From Polyangiaceae bacterium (GTDB taxonomy: Bacteria > Myxococcota > Polyangia > Polyangiales > Polyangiaceae): a DNA stretch of 19,298 nucleotides. This document shows, piece by piece, positions 1-7,508 of the stretch; position 1 is the stretch's first letter, and each line of letters begins with the position of its first letter. Below the pieces are notes generated by a model. It saw nothing but the letters and a program-made list of their open reading frames with translations, was not told the origin of the DNA and did not search any database. The stretch lies in contig JAICTU010000125.1 of NCBI GenBank assembly GCA_025936205.1, forward strand, positions 1 through 19,298, given 5' to 3'. The position numbers and the translations under genes were made by a program.

Positions 1-723
1 CGAGAGCTTGTAGGAGAAGACGGGCCGCTCCGCCGCCTTGGGCAAGAAGTAGTACATGAGGCCCAGGAAGGGCGTGGTCAGGAAGAACGCGACCGCGTTG
101 TGCCCGTACCACCACTGCATGAAGGCATCTTGTACGCCGCCGTACAGCGAGTAGCTCTTCAGCAACCCCGCCGGCACCACCAGGTTGTTGAAGATGTGCA
201 GGATCGCGACCGTGATGATGGTCGCGATGTAAAACCAGATGGCCACGAACAGGTGGCGCTCGCGCCGGCGCGCGATGGTGCCGAAGAAGTTGACCGCGAA
301 CACCACCCACACCAGCGCGATGGCGAGGTCGATCGGCCACTCCAGCTCCGCGTACTCCTTGCTCTGTGTGACGCCGAAGGGCAGCGTGAGTGCCGCCGAG
401 ACGATGATGGCCTGCCAGCCCCAGAAGTGGATGCGGCTGAGCACGTCGGAGAACATGCGCGCCTTCAGCAGCCGCTGGCTCGAGTAGTACACGGCGGCGA
501 ACACCGCATTGCCGGCGAAAGCGAAGATGGCGGCGTTGGTGTGCAGCGGCCGCAGGCGGCCGAAGCTCAGGAACGGGAGCCCGCCGCTCAGCCCGGGCAG
601 CACCAGCTCCAGCGCGATGAACAGACCCACCAGCGTCGCGACCAGAGCCCAGATGACGGTGGCAAACGTGAACTTGCGGACGACATCGTCGTCGTAACTG
701 AACCGATCCAATCTCGTATCCAT
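1..723 (-). CDS. ccoN: Cytochrome c oxidase cbb3-type, catalytic subunit I (CcoN), N-terminal part
   Basis: This is the haem-copper oxidase subunit that reduces oxygen to water in the inner membrane, usually with high oxygen affinity. The first 241 residues are present and the frame stays open to the left edge. Visible features are several hydrophobic segments, the motif LHTNAAIFAFAGN (His61, expected low-spin haem b ligand) and WWYGHNAVAFFLT (His208, expected Cu-B ligand) near residue 205. Both are typical of CcoN rather than of aa3 oxidases or NorB. The ATG start is preceded by GGAG four bases upstream on the minus strand. The rest of the gene and any ccoO/ccoP partners lie outside the window. 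It is divergently transcribed from the hydrolase that starts at 919. Family assignment is confident. Confidence 0.93.
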   Translation of the reverse strand, partial: MDTRLDRFSYDDDVVRKFTFATVIWALVATLVGLFIALELVLPGLSGGLPFLSFGRLRPLHTNAAIFAFAGNAVFAAVYYSSQRLLKARMFSDVLSRIHFWGWQAIIVSAALTLPFGVTQSKEYAELEWPIDLAIALVWVVFAVNFFGTIARRRERHLFVAIWFYIATIITVAILHIFNNLVVPAGLLKSYSLYGGVQDAFMQWWYGHNAVAFFLTTPFLGLMYYFLPKAAERPVFSYKLS

Positions 724-918
724 GCAGCTCCAGCCCCTCTGGGCGCCCTGCTTTGCAACTTCGCTGCCACCGGCAATTTGCGGTAATTGGCCGCCCGAGC
801 GCGTTTCTCGGCGCAAGGCTTTCGCCTGCACGGGCGGGGCGCAGGCTTTGCGCCGGGGGCGGGCACCAGTGTGCGCCTCCGGCCCCACGAGGGTGCGGAG
901 GGTGCTACCTTGGCCCGC
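724..918. promoter_or_regulatory. Divergent intergenic region with inverted repeats
   Basis: These 195 bases separate the divergent ccoN and hydrolase genes and must hold the promoter for ccoN and probably for the hydrolase. Two structures are visible. One is a small AT-rich inverted repeat, CAATT-6-AATTG, at 774-789. The other is a nested hairpin at 810-854 with outer arms GGCGCAA/TTGCGCC and inner arms GCCTGC/GCAGGC. I saw no convincing FNR box of the TTGAT-N4-ATCAA type, although cbb3 genes are often FNR/CRP controlled. The function of the repeats is unknown. Confidence 0.45.
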
Positions 919-1728
919 ATGTCGCGCGCTCCCACTCGCTCTCTGGCCGCCCTCGGCGCTGCAGCGAGCCTGCTGCTCGCTGCCCTCGGCGGGTCCAGCT
1001 GCGGCCCTGCGCTGCGACACGATGCTCACGCCCCGGCGCAGGATCATGCCGGCGAGCGCTTCACGCTCGCCACCTTCAATCTGTATTTCGGTGCCTGGGA
1101 CGACGCGAGCACGGTCGAGTTGGTCGGCCTCACCGGCGCCGACGTGATCTTCCTGCAGGAGGTGTCCCACGAGTGGGAGCGCGTGCTGAGGCGCCGCTAC
1201 CGCGACGCATACCCGCAGATGTTGTTTGCGGCCGCGGGTGCCGCGAGCGGCCTCGGGGTGATCTCACGCTTTCCGCTCCGGGATGAAGGCCTCCTGGCTC
1301 CCGTGTGGAAGCATCCCGCCTGGCTGATCGGTGTGCAGACCCCGCGAGGCGAGCTGCGCGTGCTGAACGTGCATCTGCGCGCGACCCGCCGCCCGCACCA
1401 GAACGTGGTCGCCGGCCTGTTCAGCATGAGCGCCGATCACGAGCTCGAGATCCGTCGCTTCGTCGCAGCCTGCGCGGCCGAGCCGGCGCTGGTGGTCGGA
1501 GACTTCAATGAGGGGCCGAATGGCTCTGCGGTCGAGTGGCTGGAACGCCGCGGCTTCGTGGACGCGCTCGGCCGTCACCGTCCGGGCGAACCTACCGCGC
1601 GGGCGCTCGGCGGGCTCTACGAATCGACGCTCGATCACATCCTGTTTCAGCCCTCGCTGCCGGCGCTCGACGCCTGGGTGCTGCGCGGGGGCCGCTCCGA
1701 TCACTGGCCGGTGATCGCCCAGTTCTGA
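919..1728 (+). CDS. Secreted endonuclease/exonuclease/phosphatase-fold hydrolase
   Basis: This 269-residue protein has the full catalytic set of the EEP superfamily: TFNLYFG (Asn54), FLQEV (Glu81, metal ligand), NVHLRA (His152), GDFNEGPN (Asp195, Asn197), STLDHI (Asp239) and SDHWPV (Asp261/His262, general base). The fold cleaves phosphoester bonds in DNA, RNA, lipids or inositol phosphates; the substrate cannot be read from the sequence. The N terminus (residues 1-28) is a hydrophobic export signal ending near GGSSC. That is a poor lipobox, so either secretion or lipoprotein anchoring is possible. I chose the ATG at 919 because the signal peptide begins there; the frame is open back to 787, but the extra 44 codons look non-coding. 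It stands alone, 101 bases before the hemerythrin gene. Confidence 0.86.
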   Translation: MSRAPTRSLAALGAAASLLLAALGGSSCGPALRHDAHAPAQDHAGERFTLATFNLYFGAWDDASTVELVGLTGADVIFLQEVSHEWERVLRRRYRDAYPQMLFAAAGAASGLGVISRFPLRDEGLLAPVWKHPAWLIGVQTPRGELRVLNVHLRATRRPHQNVVAGLFSMSADHELEIRRFVAACAAEPALVVGDFNEGPNGSAVEWLERRGFVDALGRHRPGEPTARALGGLYESTLDHILFQPSLPALDAWVLRGGRSDHWPVIAQF

Positions 1729-1761
1729 CCGCCCGGCGGTGCTTTTCGGACGTAGCGTCCG
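1729..1761 (+). terminator. Possible weak terminator after the EEP hydrolase
   Basis: Directly after the stop codon lies the palindrome CCGCC-C-GGCGG (1729-1739) followed by a short T run (TTTT, 1743-1746). A second inverted repeat, CGGACG-TAG-CGTCCG, follows at 1747-1761. The first has almost no loop and the T run is only four bases, so termination is likely weak if it occurs. The second hairpin could instead be a regulatory site for the downstream hemerythrin gene. Confidence 0.3.
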
Positions 1762-1815
1762 GAGCGTGGATCGGGCATTCCTGCGGACGCCGAGCGACGT
1801 GCAGAGGCGAGCCAC

Positions 1816-1824
1816 AGGAGGAAG
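1816..1824 (+). promoter_or_regulatory. Strong Shine-Dalgarno for the hemerythrin gene
   Basis: AGGAGGAAG sits five bases before the ATG at 1830. It is by far the best ribosome-binding site in the window, where most genes have weak ones. It decides the start of the hemerythrin lipoprotein over the internal ATG at 1854 and suggests high expression. Confidence 0.8.
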
Positions 1825-1829
1825 CGAAC

Positions 1830-2579
1830 ATGAAAGCAGGATGCGACAGAGAGATGGCAGTCGAGCAGCGCCGAGCGTTCTTGCTCAGGGCGGCGACCGC
1901 GGCAGGCGTCACCCTCGTAGGTGGTGTCACGCTCGCGGGCTGTGCCACGGCGCAGGCCGCCGGCGGAGAGCACGCCGCCAGCGGCAAGGACAAGGACGAA
2001 AAGGAGGACGAGAACGAGGCCGAGGTGACTCCTGGCGAGGATCTGATGCAGGAGCACGGCCTGATCGAGCGCATCTTGCTGATCTACGACGAGGGAGCGC
2101 GCCGGATCGAAAAGGCAGAGGCGATCGATCTCGCGATCGTCACCGGCGCCGCCGGCATCGTGCGGCGATTCGTGGAGGACTATCACGAACGCCAGGAAGA
2201 GCAGTCGGTATTTCCGCGCCTGAAGGCTGCGGGACGCGAGCAGGAGCTGGTCGCGACGCTGCTGGTCCAGCACCAGCGCGGCCGGCAGCTCACGGATGAA
2301 ATCGTGCAAAAGGCGGGCACGGGTCCATCGCCGGAGCTGGCGCAGCTGCTGCGCAGCTTCGCACGGATGTATCGCCCGCATGCCGCGCGGGAAGATACGG
2401 TGCTGTTCCCCGCCTTTCGCGAAGTCGTGGGCCGCTCCGGCTACGAGGAGCTCGGCGAGCAGTTCGAGGAGAATGAGCACAAGCTCCTGGGCGAGCACGG
2501 CTTCGAAGGCACGGTGATCGAGGTGGCGAAGCTGGAACAGAGCTTCGGCATCGCCGATCTGGCAAAGTTCACGGCCTGA
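1830..2579 (+). CDS. Hemerythrin-domain lipoprotein with Tat-like signal
   Basis: This 249-residue protein carries a hemerythrin HHE four-helix domain (about residues 70-235), which normally binds oxygen or NO at a di-iron centre. Candidate ligands are His76 (QEHGL), His119 and Glu123 (DYHERQEE), His148 (VQHQRG), His184 and Glu188 (RPHAAREDT), so the set appears complete. The N terminus has a twin-arginine (QRRAFLL, residues 13-19), a hydrophobic stretch and a lipobox LAGC (Cys38), which suggests export after folding and lipid anchoring at the envelope. A highly charged Lys/Asp/Glu linker (about 52-66) follows. The start is set by a strong Shine-Dalgarno at 1816-1824. The stop codon overlaps the start of the chromate transporter gene (TGATG), implying co-translation. 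The function as oxygen sensor, scavenger or iron store is undecided. Confidence 0.88.
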   Translation: MKAGCDREMAVEQRRAFLLRAATAAGVTLVGGVTLAGCATAQAAGGEHAASGKDKDEKEDENEAEVTPGEDLMQEHGLIERILLIYDEGARRIEKAEAIDLAIVTGAAGIVRRFVEDYHERQEEQSVFPRLKAAGREQELVATLLVQHQRGRQLTDEIVQKAGTGPSPELAQLLRSFARMYRPHAAREDTVLFPAFREVVGRSGYEELGEQFEENEHKLLGEHGFEGTVIEVAKLEQSFGIADLAKFTA

Positions 2580-3727
2580 TGGTGCCGTCCGAGCGCACGC
2601 GGTTGAGCGAGCTCGGGGCGCTGTTCCTGCGCCTGGGCGCGACGGCGTTCGGGGGGCCCGCCGCGCACATCGCGCTGATGAAAGCCGAGGTGGTCGACCG
2701 GCGCGGCTGGCTCAGCGAGGAGCGCTTCCTGGATCTGCTGGGCGCGACGAATCTGATCCCGGGCCCCAACTCGACGGAGATGGCGATCCACATCGGCTGG
2801 GATCGCCGCCGCTGGGCGGGGCTGGTGGTGGCGGGGGCCGCCTTCATCATCCCCGCCATGCTGATCACGGGGCTGCTCGGTTGGGCCTACGTGCGCTTCG
2901 GCTCGCTGCCGACAGCGGCGTGGCTGCTGTACGGGGTGAAGCCGGTGATGCTGGGCGTGATCCTGCAGGCGCTCTGGGGCCTCGCGCCGAAGGCCGCGCG
3001 CACGCCGCTGCTGCGCGTGCTGGCCGCGGCTTGCGCGGCGTTGGCAGCGCTCGGAGTGAACGAGCTGCTGGTGTTGTTCGGGGCCGGCGCCGTGGTGCTG
3101 GTCCTGACCCGTGGCGGTGCGCTTTCGGCTCGCTCGAGCAGCCCGTCGCGCCAGAGCGCCCCACTCTTCGCCGGCCTGGCAGCAGTAGCCGGGGCGCCGA
3201 CGCTCCCGGGGCTGTTTGGCGTGTTCTTGAAGATCGGGTCGGTGCTGTTCGGCAGCGGCTACGTCCTGCTGGCGTTCTTGCGGGCCGATCTCGTGCAGCG
3301 GCTGGGCTGGTTGACGGAAGCTCAGCTGATCGACGCGATCGCCGTGGGCCAGGTCACGCCGGGTCCGGTGTTCACGACGGCGACCTTCATCGGCTATGTG
3401 CTGGCTGGACCGAGCGGAGCCGTGGTGGCCACGCTCGGCATCTTTCTACCCGCCTTCATCTTCGTGGCGCTGAGCGGTCCGCTCGTTCCCAGGCTGCGCG
3501 CGTCGGCCGGGGCCGGCGCATTCCTCGACGGTGTGAACGTCGCATCGCTGGCCCTGATGGCGGTGGTGACGTTCCAGCTCGGGGCCGCCGCCCTGATCGA
3601 TCTCCCCACCGTGCTCATTGCGGCACTGTCCGCCCTGCTATTGCTGCGCTACAAGTTGAATGCGACCTGGCTCGTGCTCGGCGGGGCCGGGCTGGGCTGG
3701 CTGGCGCACGTCGTGCGCGCGGCCTGA
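2579..3727 (+). CDS. chrA: Chromate transporter family protein (ChrA, long chain)
   Basis: This is a 382-residue integral membrane protein of the CHR family. It contains two homologous halves, as in long-chain ChrA. The first half has FGGPAAHIALM (24-34) and PGPNSTEMAIHIG (61-73). The second has FGSGYVLLAFL (224-234) and GQVTPGPVFTTATFIGY (257-273). Characterised members export chromate, apparently exchanged with or related to sulfate. Many genomic homologues are untested, so the true substrate here may be another oxyanion. The ATG overlaps the hemerythrin stop by one base, so the two are probably translationally coupled. No chromate-responsive regulator (ChrB) or reductase is seen beside it. 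The gene symbol reflects the family, not proven chromate resistance. Confidence 0.88.
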   Translation: MVPSERTRLSELGALFLRLGATAFGGPAAHIALMKAEVVDRRGWLSEERFLDLLGATNLIPGPNSTEMAIHIGWDRRRWAGLVVAGAAFIIPAMLITGLLGWAYVRFGSLPTAAWLLYGVKPVMLGVILQALWGLAPKAARTPLLRVLAAACAALAALGVNELLVLFGAGAVVLVLTRGGALSARSSSPSRQSAPLFAGLAAVAGAPTLPGLFGVFLKIGSVLFGSGYVLLAFLRADLVQRLGWLTEAQLIDAIAVGQVTPGPVFTTATFIGYVLAGPSGAVVATLGIFLPAFIFVALSGPLVPRLRASAGAGAFLDGVNVASLALMAVVTFQLGAAALIDLPTVLIAALSALLLLRYKLNATWLVLGGAGLGWLAHVVRAA

Positions 3728-3757
3728 GCGCCGCTTCAGCGAAGGTCCCGGAGCGCC

Positions 3758-4540
3758 ATGTTCCCCCTGTACACAGAAAATCCCCGGCTCCGAGCGCCGC
3801 TCGTCACGATCGCGCTGGTGCTGATCGTCGGCGCGGTGTGGATCTTCCTGCAGACCGGCGGGCTCAACCCGTACGTGCTCGCGGCCAGCGTTTGCAACTG
3901 GGGCCTCGTCCCGGGAGAGCTGACGCACCAGGCGAGCGTGGGCACCGCAGTACCGCTCGGTCCTGGGCTGGCGTGCATCGTGGATCGGGAACCGATCAAT
4001 GTGCTCACCCCGCTGACCTCGATGTTTCTGCACGGCGGCTGGGGCCACGTGCTCGGCAACCTGCTGTTCCTGTGGGTCTTCGGCGGCAGCATCGAAGACA
4101 GCATGGGGCGGCCGCGCTATCTGGCCTTCTATCTGATCTGCGGCTTGGCGGCCGCCGCGGCACAGGTTTTCGTCAATCCCGCGTCTCCGGTGCCGATGGT
4201 GGGCGCCTCCGGTGCCATCTCGGGAGTGATGGGGGGCTTTCTGGTCCTCTACCCGCGCGTGCGCGTCTACCTTCTCGTGTTCCTGTTCTTCTTCATCGAC
4301 CTCATAGCGATCCCCGCTTGGCTGGTGCTGCTCTACTGGTTCGGAATGCAGGTGCTGACGGGCTTGCCGGAGCTGGTCGCGGTGCGTCCGGATGTCTCCG
4401 AGGGCGTGGCGGTCTGGGCGCACGTCGGAGGATTTGCGGCGGGCGCGCTGCTGATCCGGCTCTTTGCCAATCCCGAGCTGGTGCGCGCGCGCCGGTCGCG
4501 CCGCATCGAGGGGCGGCGCCGCCTGTGGCGCTCACGCTGA
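3758..4540 (+). CDS. Rhomboid family intramembrane serine protease
   Basis: This 260-residue polytopic protein has the rhomboid signature HGGWGHVLGN (residues 92-101), the active-site serine in GASGA (Ser151) and the catalytic histidine in AHVGGFAAG (His222). These enzymes cut substrates within the membrane. There is a large loop between the first membrane segment (about 13-31) and the conserved His/Asn motif, and a basic C-terminal tail (about 240-260). It begins 30 bases after the chrA stop with CGGAGCG just upstream, so it probably belongs to the same transcript. No substrate is evident; the neighbouring lipoprotein and transporter are candidates only by position. Confidence 0.92.
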   Translation: MFPLYTENPRLRAPLVTIALVLIVGAVWIFLQTGGLNPYVLAASVCNWGLVPGELTHQASVGTAVPLGPGLACIVDREPINVLTPLTSMFLHGGWGHVLGNLLFLWVFGGSIEDSMGRPRYLAFYLICGLAAAAAQVFVNPASPVPMVGASGAISGVMGGFLVLYPRVRVYLLVFLFFFIDLIAIPAWLVLLYWFGMQVLTGLPELVAVRPDVSEGVAVWAHVGGFAAGALLIRLFANPELVRARRSRRIEGRRRLWRSR

Positions 4541-4692
4541 TGGTACGAAAATGGCGGCAAAACCGCACGCCCGCCGTCTGTTCAGAACGCTGCTGCCACG
4601 CCTGCCGGCGCGCGCCGCGGAGTAGGCAGAAGTGAGAGGTGTAGTCTTCCGACCCTTTCAAGTGCGGCGCCGTCGAGGTCATTCTCCGCTCC

Positions 4693-5331
4693 ATGCCAGC
4701 GCAGGGCGAGCTCGAACGATTCGTTCAGACCTTCAATCGCCGGCGCGATGGCTTGCGCTGTGACCGCTGCCGCACGGTGTTGCATCGCCAGCATCGCCAC
4801 GTGATCGAGCTCGCCGCTCACCAGCTCCTGTGCTCGTGCAAGGCGTGTGCGTCCGAGGTCGAGCGCAGCGTGCTCGGGCCGTGCCGGCTGATCCCGGAGC
4901 TGGTGCGCAGCGAGCCCGAATGGGCGCCGAGCTGGGAACGCTGGGACAGCTTCGGCATGCCGCTGAGGCTCGGATTCTTTCTCTGGCTGTCCCGGCACGC
5001 GCGCTGGGTGGCGGTAGCGCCCAGCCCTGCCGGCGCGGTGAACGTGGAGCTGCCCACCAGCGCTTGGTCGGCATACCTGCGCGAGAGCGGCATCGCCCGG
5101 CAGATCAGACCCGACGTCGAGGCGCTGATGGTGCGCGGCGCCGGCGGCGGGCCGCTGGAAGCGTACATGGTGCCGCTCGACCTCTGCTACGAGCTGGTCG
5201 CGCTGGTCCGTCAGACGTGGCACGGCATCGACGGCGGAGACGCGGCTCGCGCCGAGCTCGATCGCTATTTCGAGCGGCTGCGCCGGCGCGCCTCGGAGGC
5301 GCCGCTGGCGCGCGTCGCCGGGCGGCGCTGA
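4693..5331 (+). CDS. DUF5947-like Cys/His-rich protein of unknown function
   Basis: This 212-residue soluble protein resembles, from memory, the DUF5947 family often found near NiFe-hydrogenase genes in actinobacteria; I could not run a search. The N terminus has CDRC (Cys23, Cys26), HRQHRH (31-36) and CSCKAC (Cys47, Cys49, Cys52), which looks like a metal-binding site. The middle has WDSFGMPLRLGFFL (84-97) and APSPAGAVNVELP (109-121). The C-terminal half contains DVEALMVR (141-148) and PLDLCYELVALVR (161-173), also typical of that family as I recall it. No signal peptide or membrane segment is visible. The gap from the rhomboid gene is 152 bases and no clear ribosome-binding site precedes the ATG. 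No hydrogenase subunits lie in this window, so its role here is open. Confidence 0.72.
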   Translation: MPAQGELERFVQTFNRRRDGLRCDRCRTVLHRQHRHVIELAAHQLLCSCKACASEVERSVLGPCRLIPELVRSEPEWAPSWERWDSFGMPLRLGFFLWLSRHARWVAVAPSPAGAVNVELPTSAWSAYLRESGIARQIRPDVEALMVRGAGGGPLEAYMVPLDLCYELVALVRQTWHGIDGGDAARAELDRYFERLRRRASEAPLARVAGRR

Positions 5332-5358
5332 CCTGCCGCCGCTGCCGCGCGCGGCAGG
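5332..5358 (+). terminator. GC-rich palindrome after the DUF5947-like gene
   Basis: Immediately after the stop codon is a perfect 16-base palindrome, CTGCCGCGCGCGGCAG, at 5342-5357. Alternatively CCTGCCGC (5332-5339) can pair with GCGGCAGG (5351-5358) around an 11-base loop. Both give a very stable RNA hairpin but no T run follows. It may slow or end transcription, protect the 3' end, or bind a dimeric regulator. Confidence 0.4.
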
Positions 5359-5371
5359 AACATCGAGTTGC

Positions 5372-5397
5372 GGCGCTGGAACAGGGCGCTGGAACAG
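5372..5397. repeat. Perfect 13-bp tandem duplication upstream of the histidine kinase
   Basis: GGCGCTGGAACAG occurs twice head to tail (5372-5384 and 5385-5397) with no mismatch. It is followed directly by the palindrome at 5398-5416. It could be a paired activator binding site or a simple replication slippage duplication. Confidence 0.75.
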
Positions 5398-5416
5398 GCG
5401 TCGCAATTTGCGACGC
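5398..5416. promoter_or_regulatory. 19-bp operator-like palindrome upstream of the histidine kinase
   Basis: GCGTCGCAA-T-TTGCGACGC is a perfect inverted repeat with 9-base arms and a one-base centre. The geometry suits a dimeric DNA-binding regulator better than an RNA hairpin. It lies 88 bases before the kinase ATG, adjacent to the tandem repeat. The regulator is unknown, and the response regulator encoded downstream has no DNA-binding domain. Confidence 0.5.
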
Positions 5417-5504
5417 TTGGGCGGAAAGGGGGCGCCTGCACGCCGCGGGGGCTGCCGCCGCGCGCCGGCTCGGGCGACGTTCGTCATTTGAAGAGCAGCC
5501 GCCC

Positions 5505-7508
5505 ATGAAGGTCGACGACCCCGCACGTAGCCGCCCAGCGGCGAACGAACAGCCCGAGCGCGACGCGCTTCCGCCGCGTCCCGAGAGCGAGCGGCGTGCC
5601 AGCCTGGCGGCGGAGCGCGAGCGCGAGGTGGCTCGGCTGAAGTCAGAGATCAGCTTCGCGCTGGGTGACATCACCGACACCGAGGGGCAGGTCACCGCGC
5701 TGCAGCAGGTCGCCGACCTGATCGCAGAGGGGTTTGGCGACTGGTGCGTGATCCATGTCGCGGAGCCCGGCGAGGCGCGCCGCATCGCCGCCCGCGCCAA
5801 ATCCGTGAAAACGAGCTGGACGCAGGCCTTCTCGACGCGCTGGCGCCCGAATCCGGACACGCCGCACGGGCACTTCGCAGTGATGCGCAGCGGCCAGGCT
5901 CAATGGTTCCCCAGCGTCAGCGACCAGATTCTGGTGGAGACGGCAGTCAATTCCGAGCACCTCGCAGCGCTCCGGGCCATGGACATCACCTCGTACGTTT
6001 GTGTGCCGATGCATGCTCGCCGGCGCATCGTCGGGACGCTGGCGTGCGTCCGGATCGGCCCGAGTCCGGCCTTTGACGAGCGCGATCTCTCCTTCGCGCA
6101 GCAGATCGCCGATCGCGTGGGCCTGGCGATCGACAACTCGCGGCTGTACCGCGAAGCGCAGGAGGCTCGCCAGACGGCCGAGCGGCTCTATGTGGCGGAG
6201 CAACGCGCGCGCGCCGAAGCCGAGGCGCTCGCGCGCGTGGCCCAGGCGCTGTCCGAGGCCGGGCTCGACCTGGATGCCGTGGTGCAACGCGTGACCGACG
6301 AAGCCACCGCGCTGGTTGGGGCGCACTTTGGCGCGTTCTTCTACAACGTGGTGGGCGCAAAAGGGGAGGAGTACATGCTCTACATCCTGTCCGGCGCGCC
6401 GCGCGCAGCGTTCGAGAAGTTCGGGCTGCCCCGCAACACCCCGATCTTCGCACCCACCTTCGCCGGCCAGGGCGTCGTGCGGCTCGACGACGTGAAGAAG
6501 GACCCGCGCTACGGCACCATGGCCCCGCATCATGGCATGCCCAAGGGCCACCTTCCCGTCACGAGCTACCTCGCCGTGCCGGTGGTGTCCCGCACCGGGC
6601 GGGTGATCGGCGGCCTGTTTTTCGGCCATTCGTCGCCCGGCCGCTTCACCGAGCAACACGAACGGATCGCCAGGGTGCTCGCCAATCACGCCTCGCTGGC
6701 GATCGACAATGCGCGCATGTTTCAGGCCGCGAGGGAAGGCGAGGAACGTCAAGCGCGCCTGGTCGGTGAGCTGGAGCACGCGGTGCGGTTCAGCGAGATG
6801 TTCGTGGGCATTTTGGGGCATGACCTGCGCAACCCGCTGTCCGCGATCACCACGGCCGCCAGCGTGGTGCTGAGCCGCTCGGACTCGGATCGCGTCGCCA
6901 AGCCGGTCAGTCGCATCCTGAGCAGCGCGGACCGGATGAGCCGCATGATCGATCAGATCCTCGATTTCACGCGCGTGAGGCTGGGCGGCGGCATTCCGCT
7001 CAGCCGCAAGCCGCTGGACCTGGCCGATGTCTGCCGCCTGGTCCTGGATGAGCTGCGCAGCGAAGGCGACGAGGATCGGCGGGCGCGGCTCGTGCTCCGC
7101 GGGGAAACCCGCGGCGAGTGGGACGAGGATCGGCTCGCACAGCTGCTCTCCAACCTCGCGGGCAACGCGCTCCAGCACCGCCTGCCCGGCACTCCGGTGT
7201 CGATTTGCATCGATGGCTCACTGCCCCACCAGGTCACACTGAGTGTCGAGAACAGGGGCACGGTCCCCGCCGAGCTGTTGCCGGTGATTTTCGAGCCGCT
7301 GCGCGGTCGCGAGGGCGGCAAGCGCAAAGGTTCGAGCGGCCTGGGGCTGGGCTTGTACATTTCGCAACAGATCGCCCTGGCGCACGGTGGATCGATCCGA
7401 GTGGACTCCGAGCCTGGAGCAGACCATACACGCTTCTGCGTGGAGCTCCCGAGGACCCCGCCAATCCCGCAGCAGACCCAGGATCAGCCCGAGGAGAATG
7501 TGAAGTGA
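5505..7508 (+). CDS. Soluble sensor histidine kinase with two GAF domains
   Basis: This 667-residue protein has no membrane segments, so it should sense a cytoplasmic signal. After a charged N terminus (1-50) it has a GAF-like domain (about 60-210), a short coiled coil (about 212-245) and a second GAF domain (about 250-402). Next come a HisKA dimerisation domain with the phospho-acceptor in GHDLRNPLSAI (His439) and a HATPase domain with the N box (LLSNLAGNALQH, 547-558), a G1-like VENRGT (581-586) and SSGLGLGLYI (610-619). I chose the ATG at 5505 because GAF homology starts soon after; the frame is open upstream to 4830, but that would overlap the DUF5947-like gene. Four bases overlap with the response regulator downstream. 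The ligand of the GAF domains is not evident. Confidence 0.9.
   Translation: MKVDDPARSRPAANEQPERDALPPRPESERRASLAAEREREVARLKSEISFALGDITDTEGQVTALQQVADLIAEGFGDWCVIHVAEPGEARRIAARAKSVKTSWTQAFSTRWRPNPDTPHGHFAVMRSGQAQWFPSVSDQILVETAVNSEHLAALRAMDITSYVCVPMHARRRIVGTLACVRIGPSPAFDERDLSFAQQIADRVGLAIDNSRLYREAQEARQTAERLYVAEQRARAEAEALARVAQALSEAGLDLDAVVQRVTDEATALVGAHFGAFFYNVVGAKGEEYMLYILSGAPRAAFEKFGLPRNTPIFAPTFAGQGVVRLDDVKKDPRYGTMAPHHGMPKGHLPVTSYLAVPVVSRTGRVIGGLFFGHSSPGRFTEQHERIARVLANHASLAIDNARMFQAAREGEERQARLVGELEHAVRFSEMFVGILGHDLRNPLSAITTAASVVLSRSDSDRVAKPVSRILSSADRMSRMIDQILDFTRVRLGGGIPLSRKPLDLADVCRLVLDELRSEGDEDRRARLVLRGETRGEWDEDRLAQLLSNLAGNALQHRLPGTPVSICIDGSLPHQVTLSVENRGTVPAELLPVIFEPLRGREGGKRKGSSGLGLGLYISQQIALAHGGSIRVDSEPGADHTRFCVELPRTPPIPQQTQDQPEENVK

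Noticed and set aside
787..918. N-terminal extension of the EEP hydrolase
   Set aside because: The 44 extra codons precede a good signal peptide and cover the palindromic promoter region.
4553..4575. Terminator after the rhomboid gene
   Set aside because: GGCGG and CCGCC can pair, but around a 13-base loop with only five base pairs and no T run.
2881..4635. 584-residue plus-strand open frame
   Set aside because: It overlaps chrA and the rhomboid gene in another frame and its composition (Arg, Gly, Ala) is not protein-like; both overlapped genes have clear motifs.
4830..5504. N-terminal extension of the histidine kinase or fusion with the DUF5947-like protein
   Set aside because: It lies in a different frame from the DUF5947-like gene, is Arg/Ala-rich, and GAF homology begins only after the ATG at 5505.
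5643..7178. 511-residue minus-strand open frame
   Set aside because: It is antisense to the histidine kinase, with His/Arg/Gln-rich composition and no recognisable domain.
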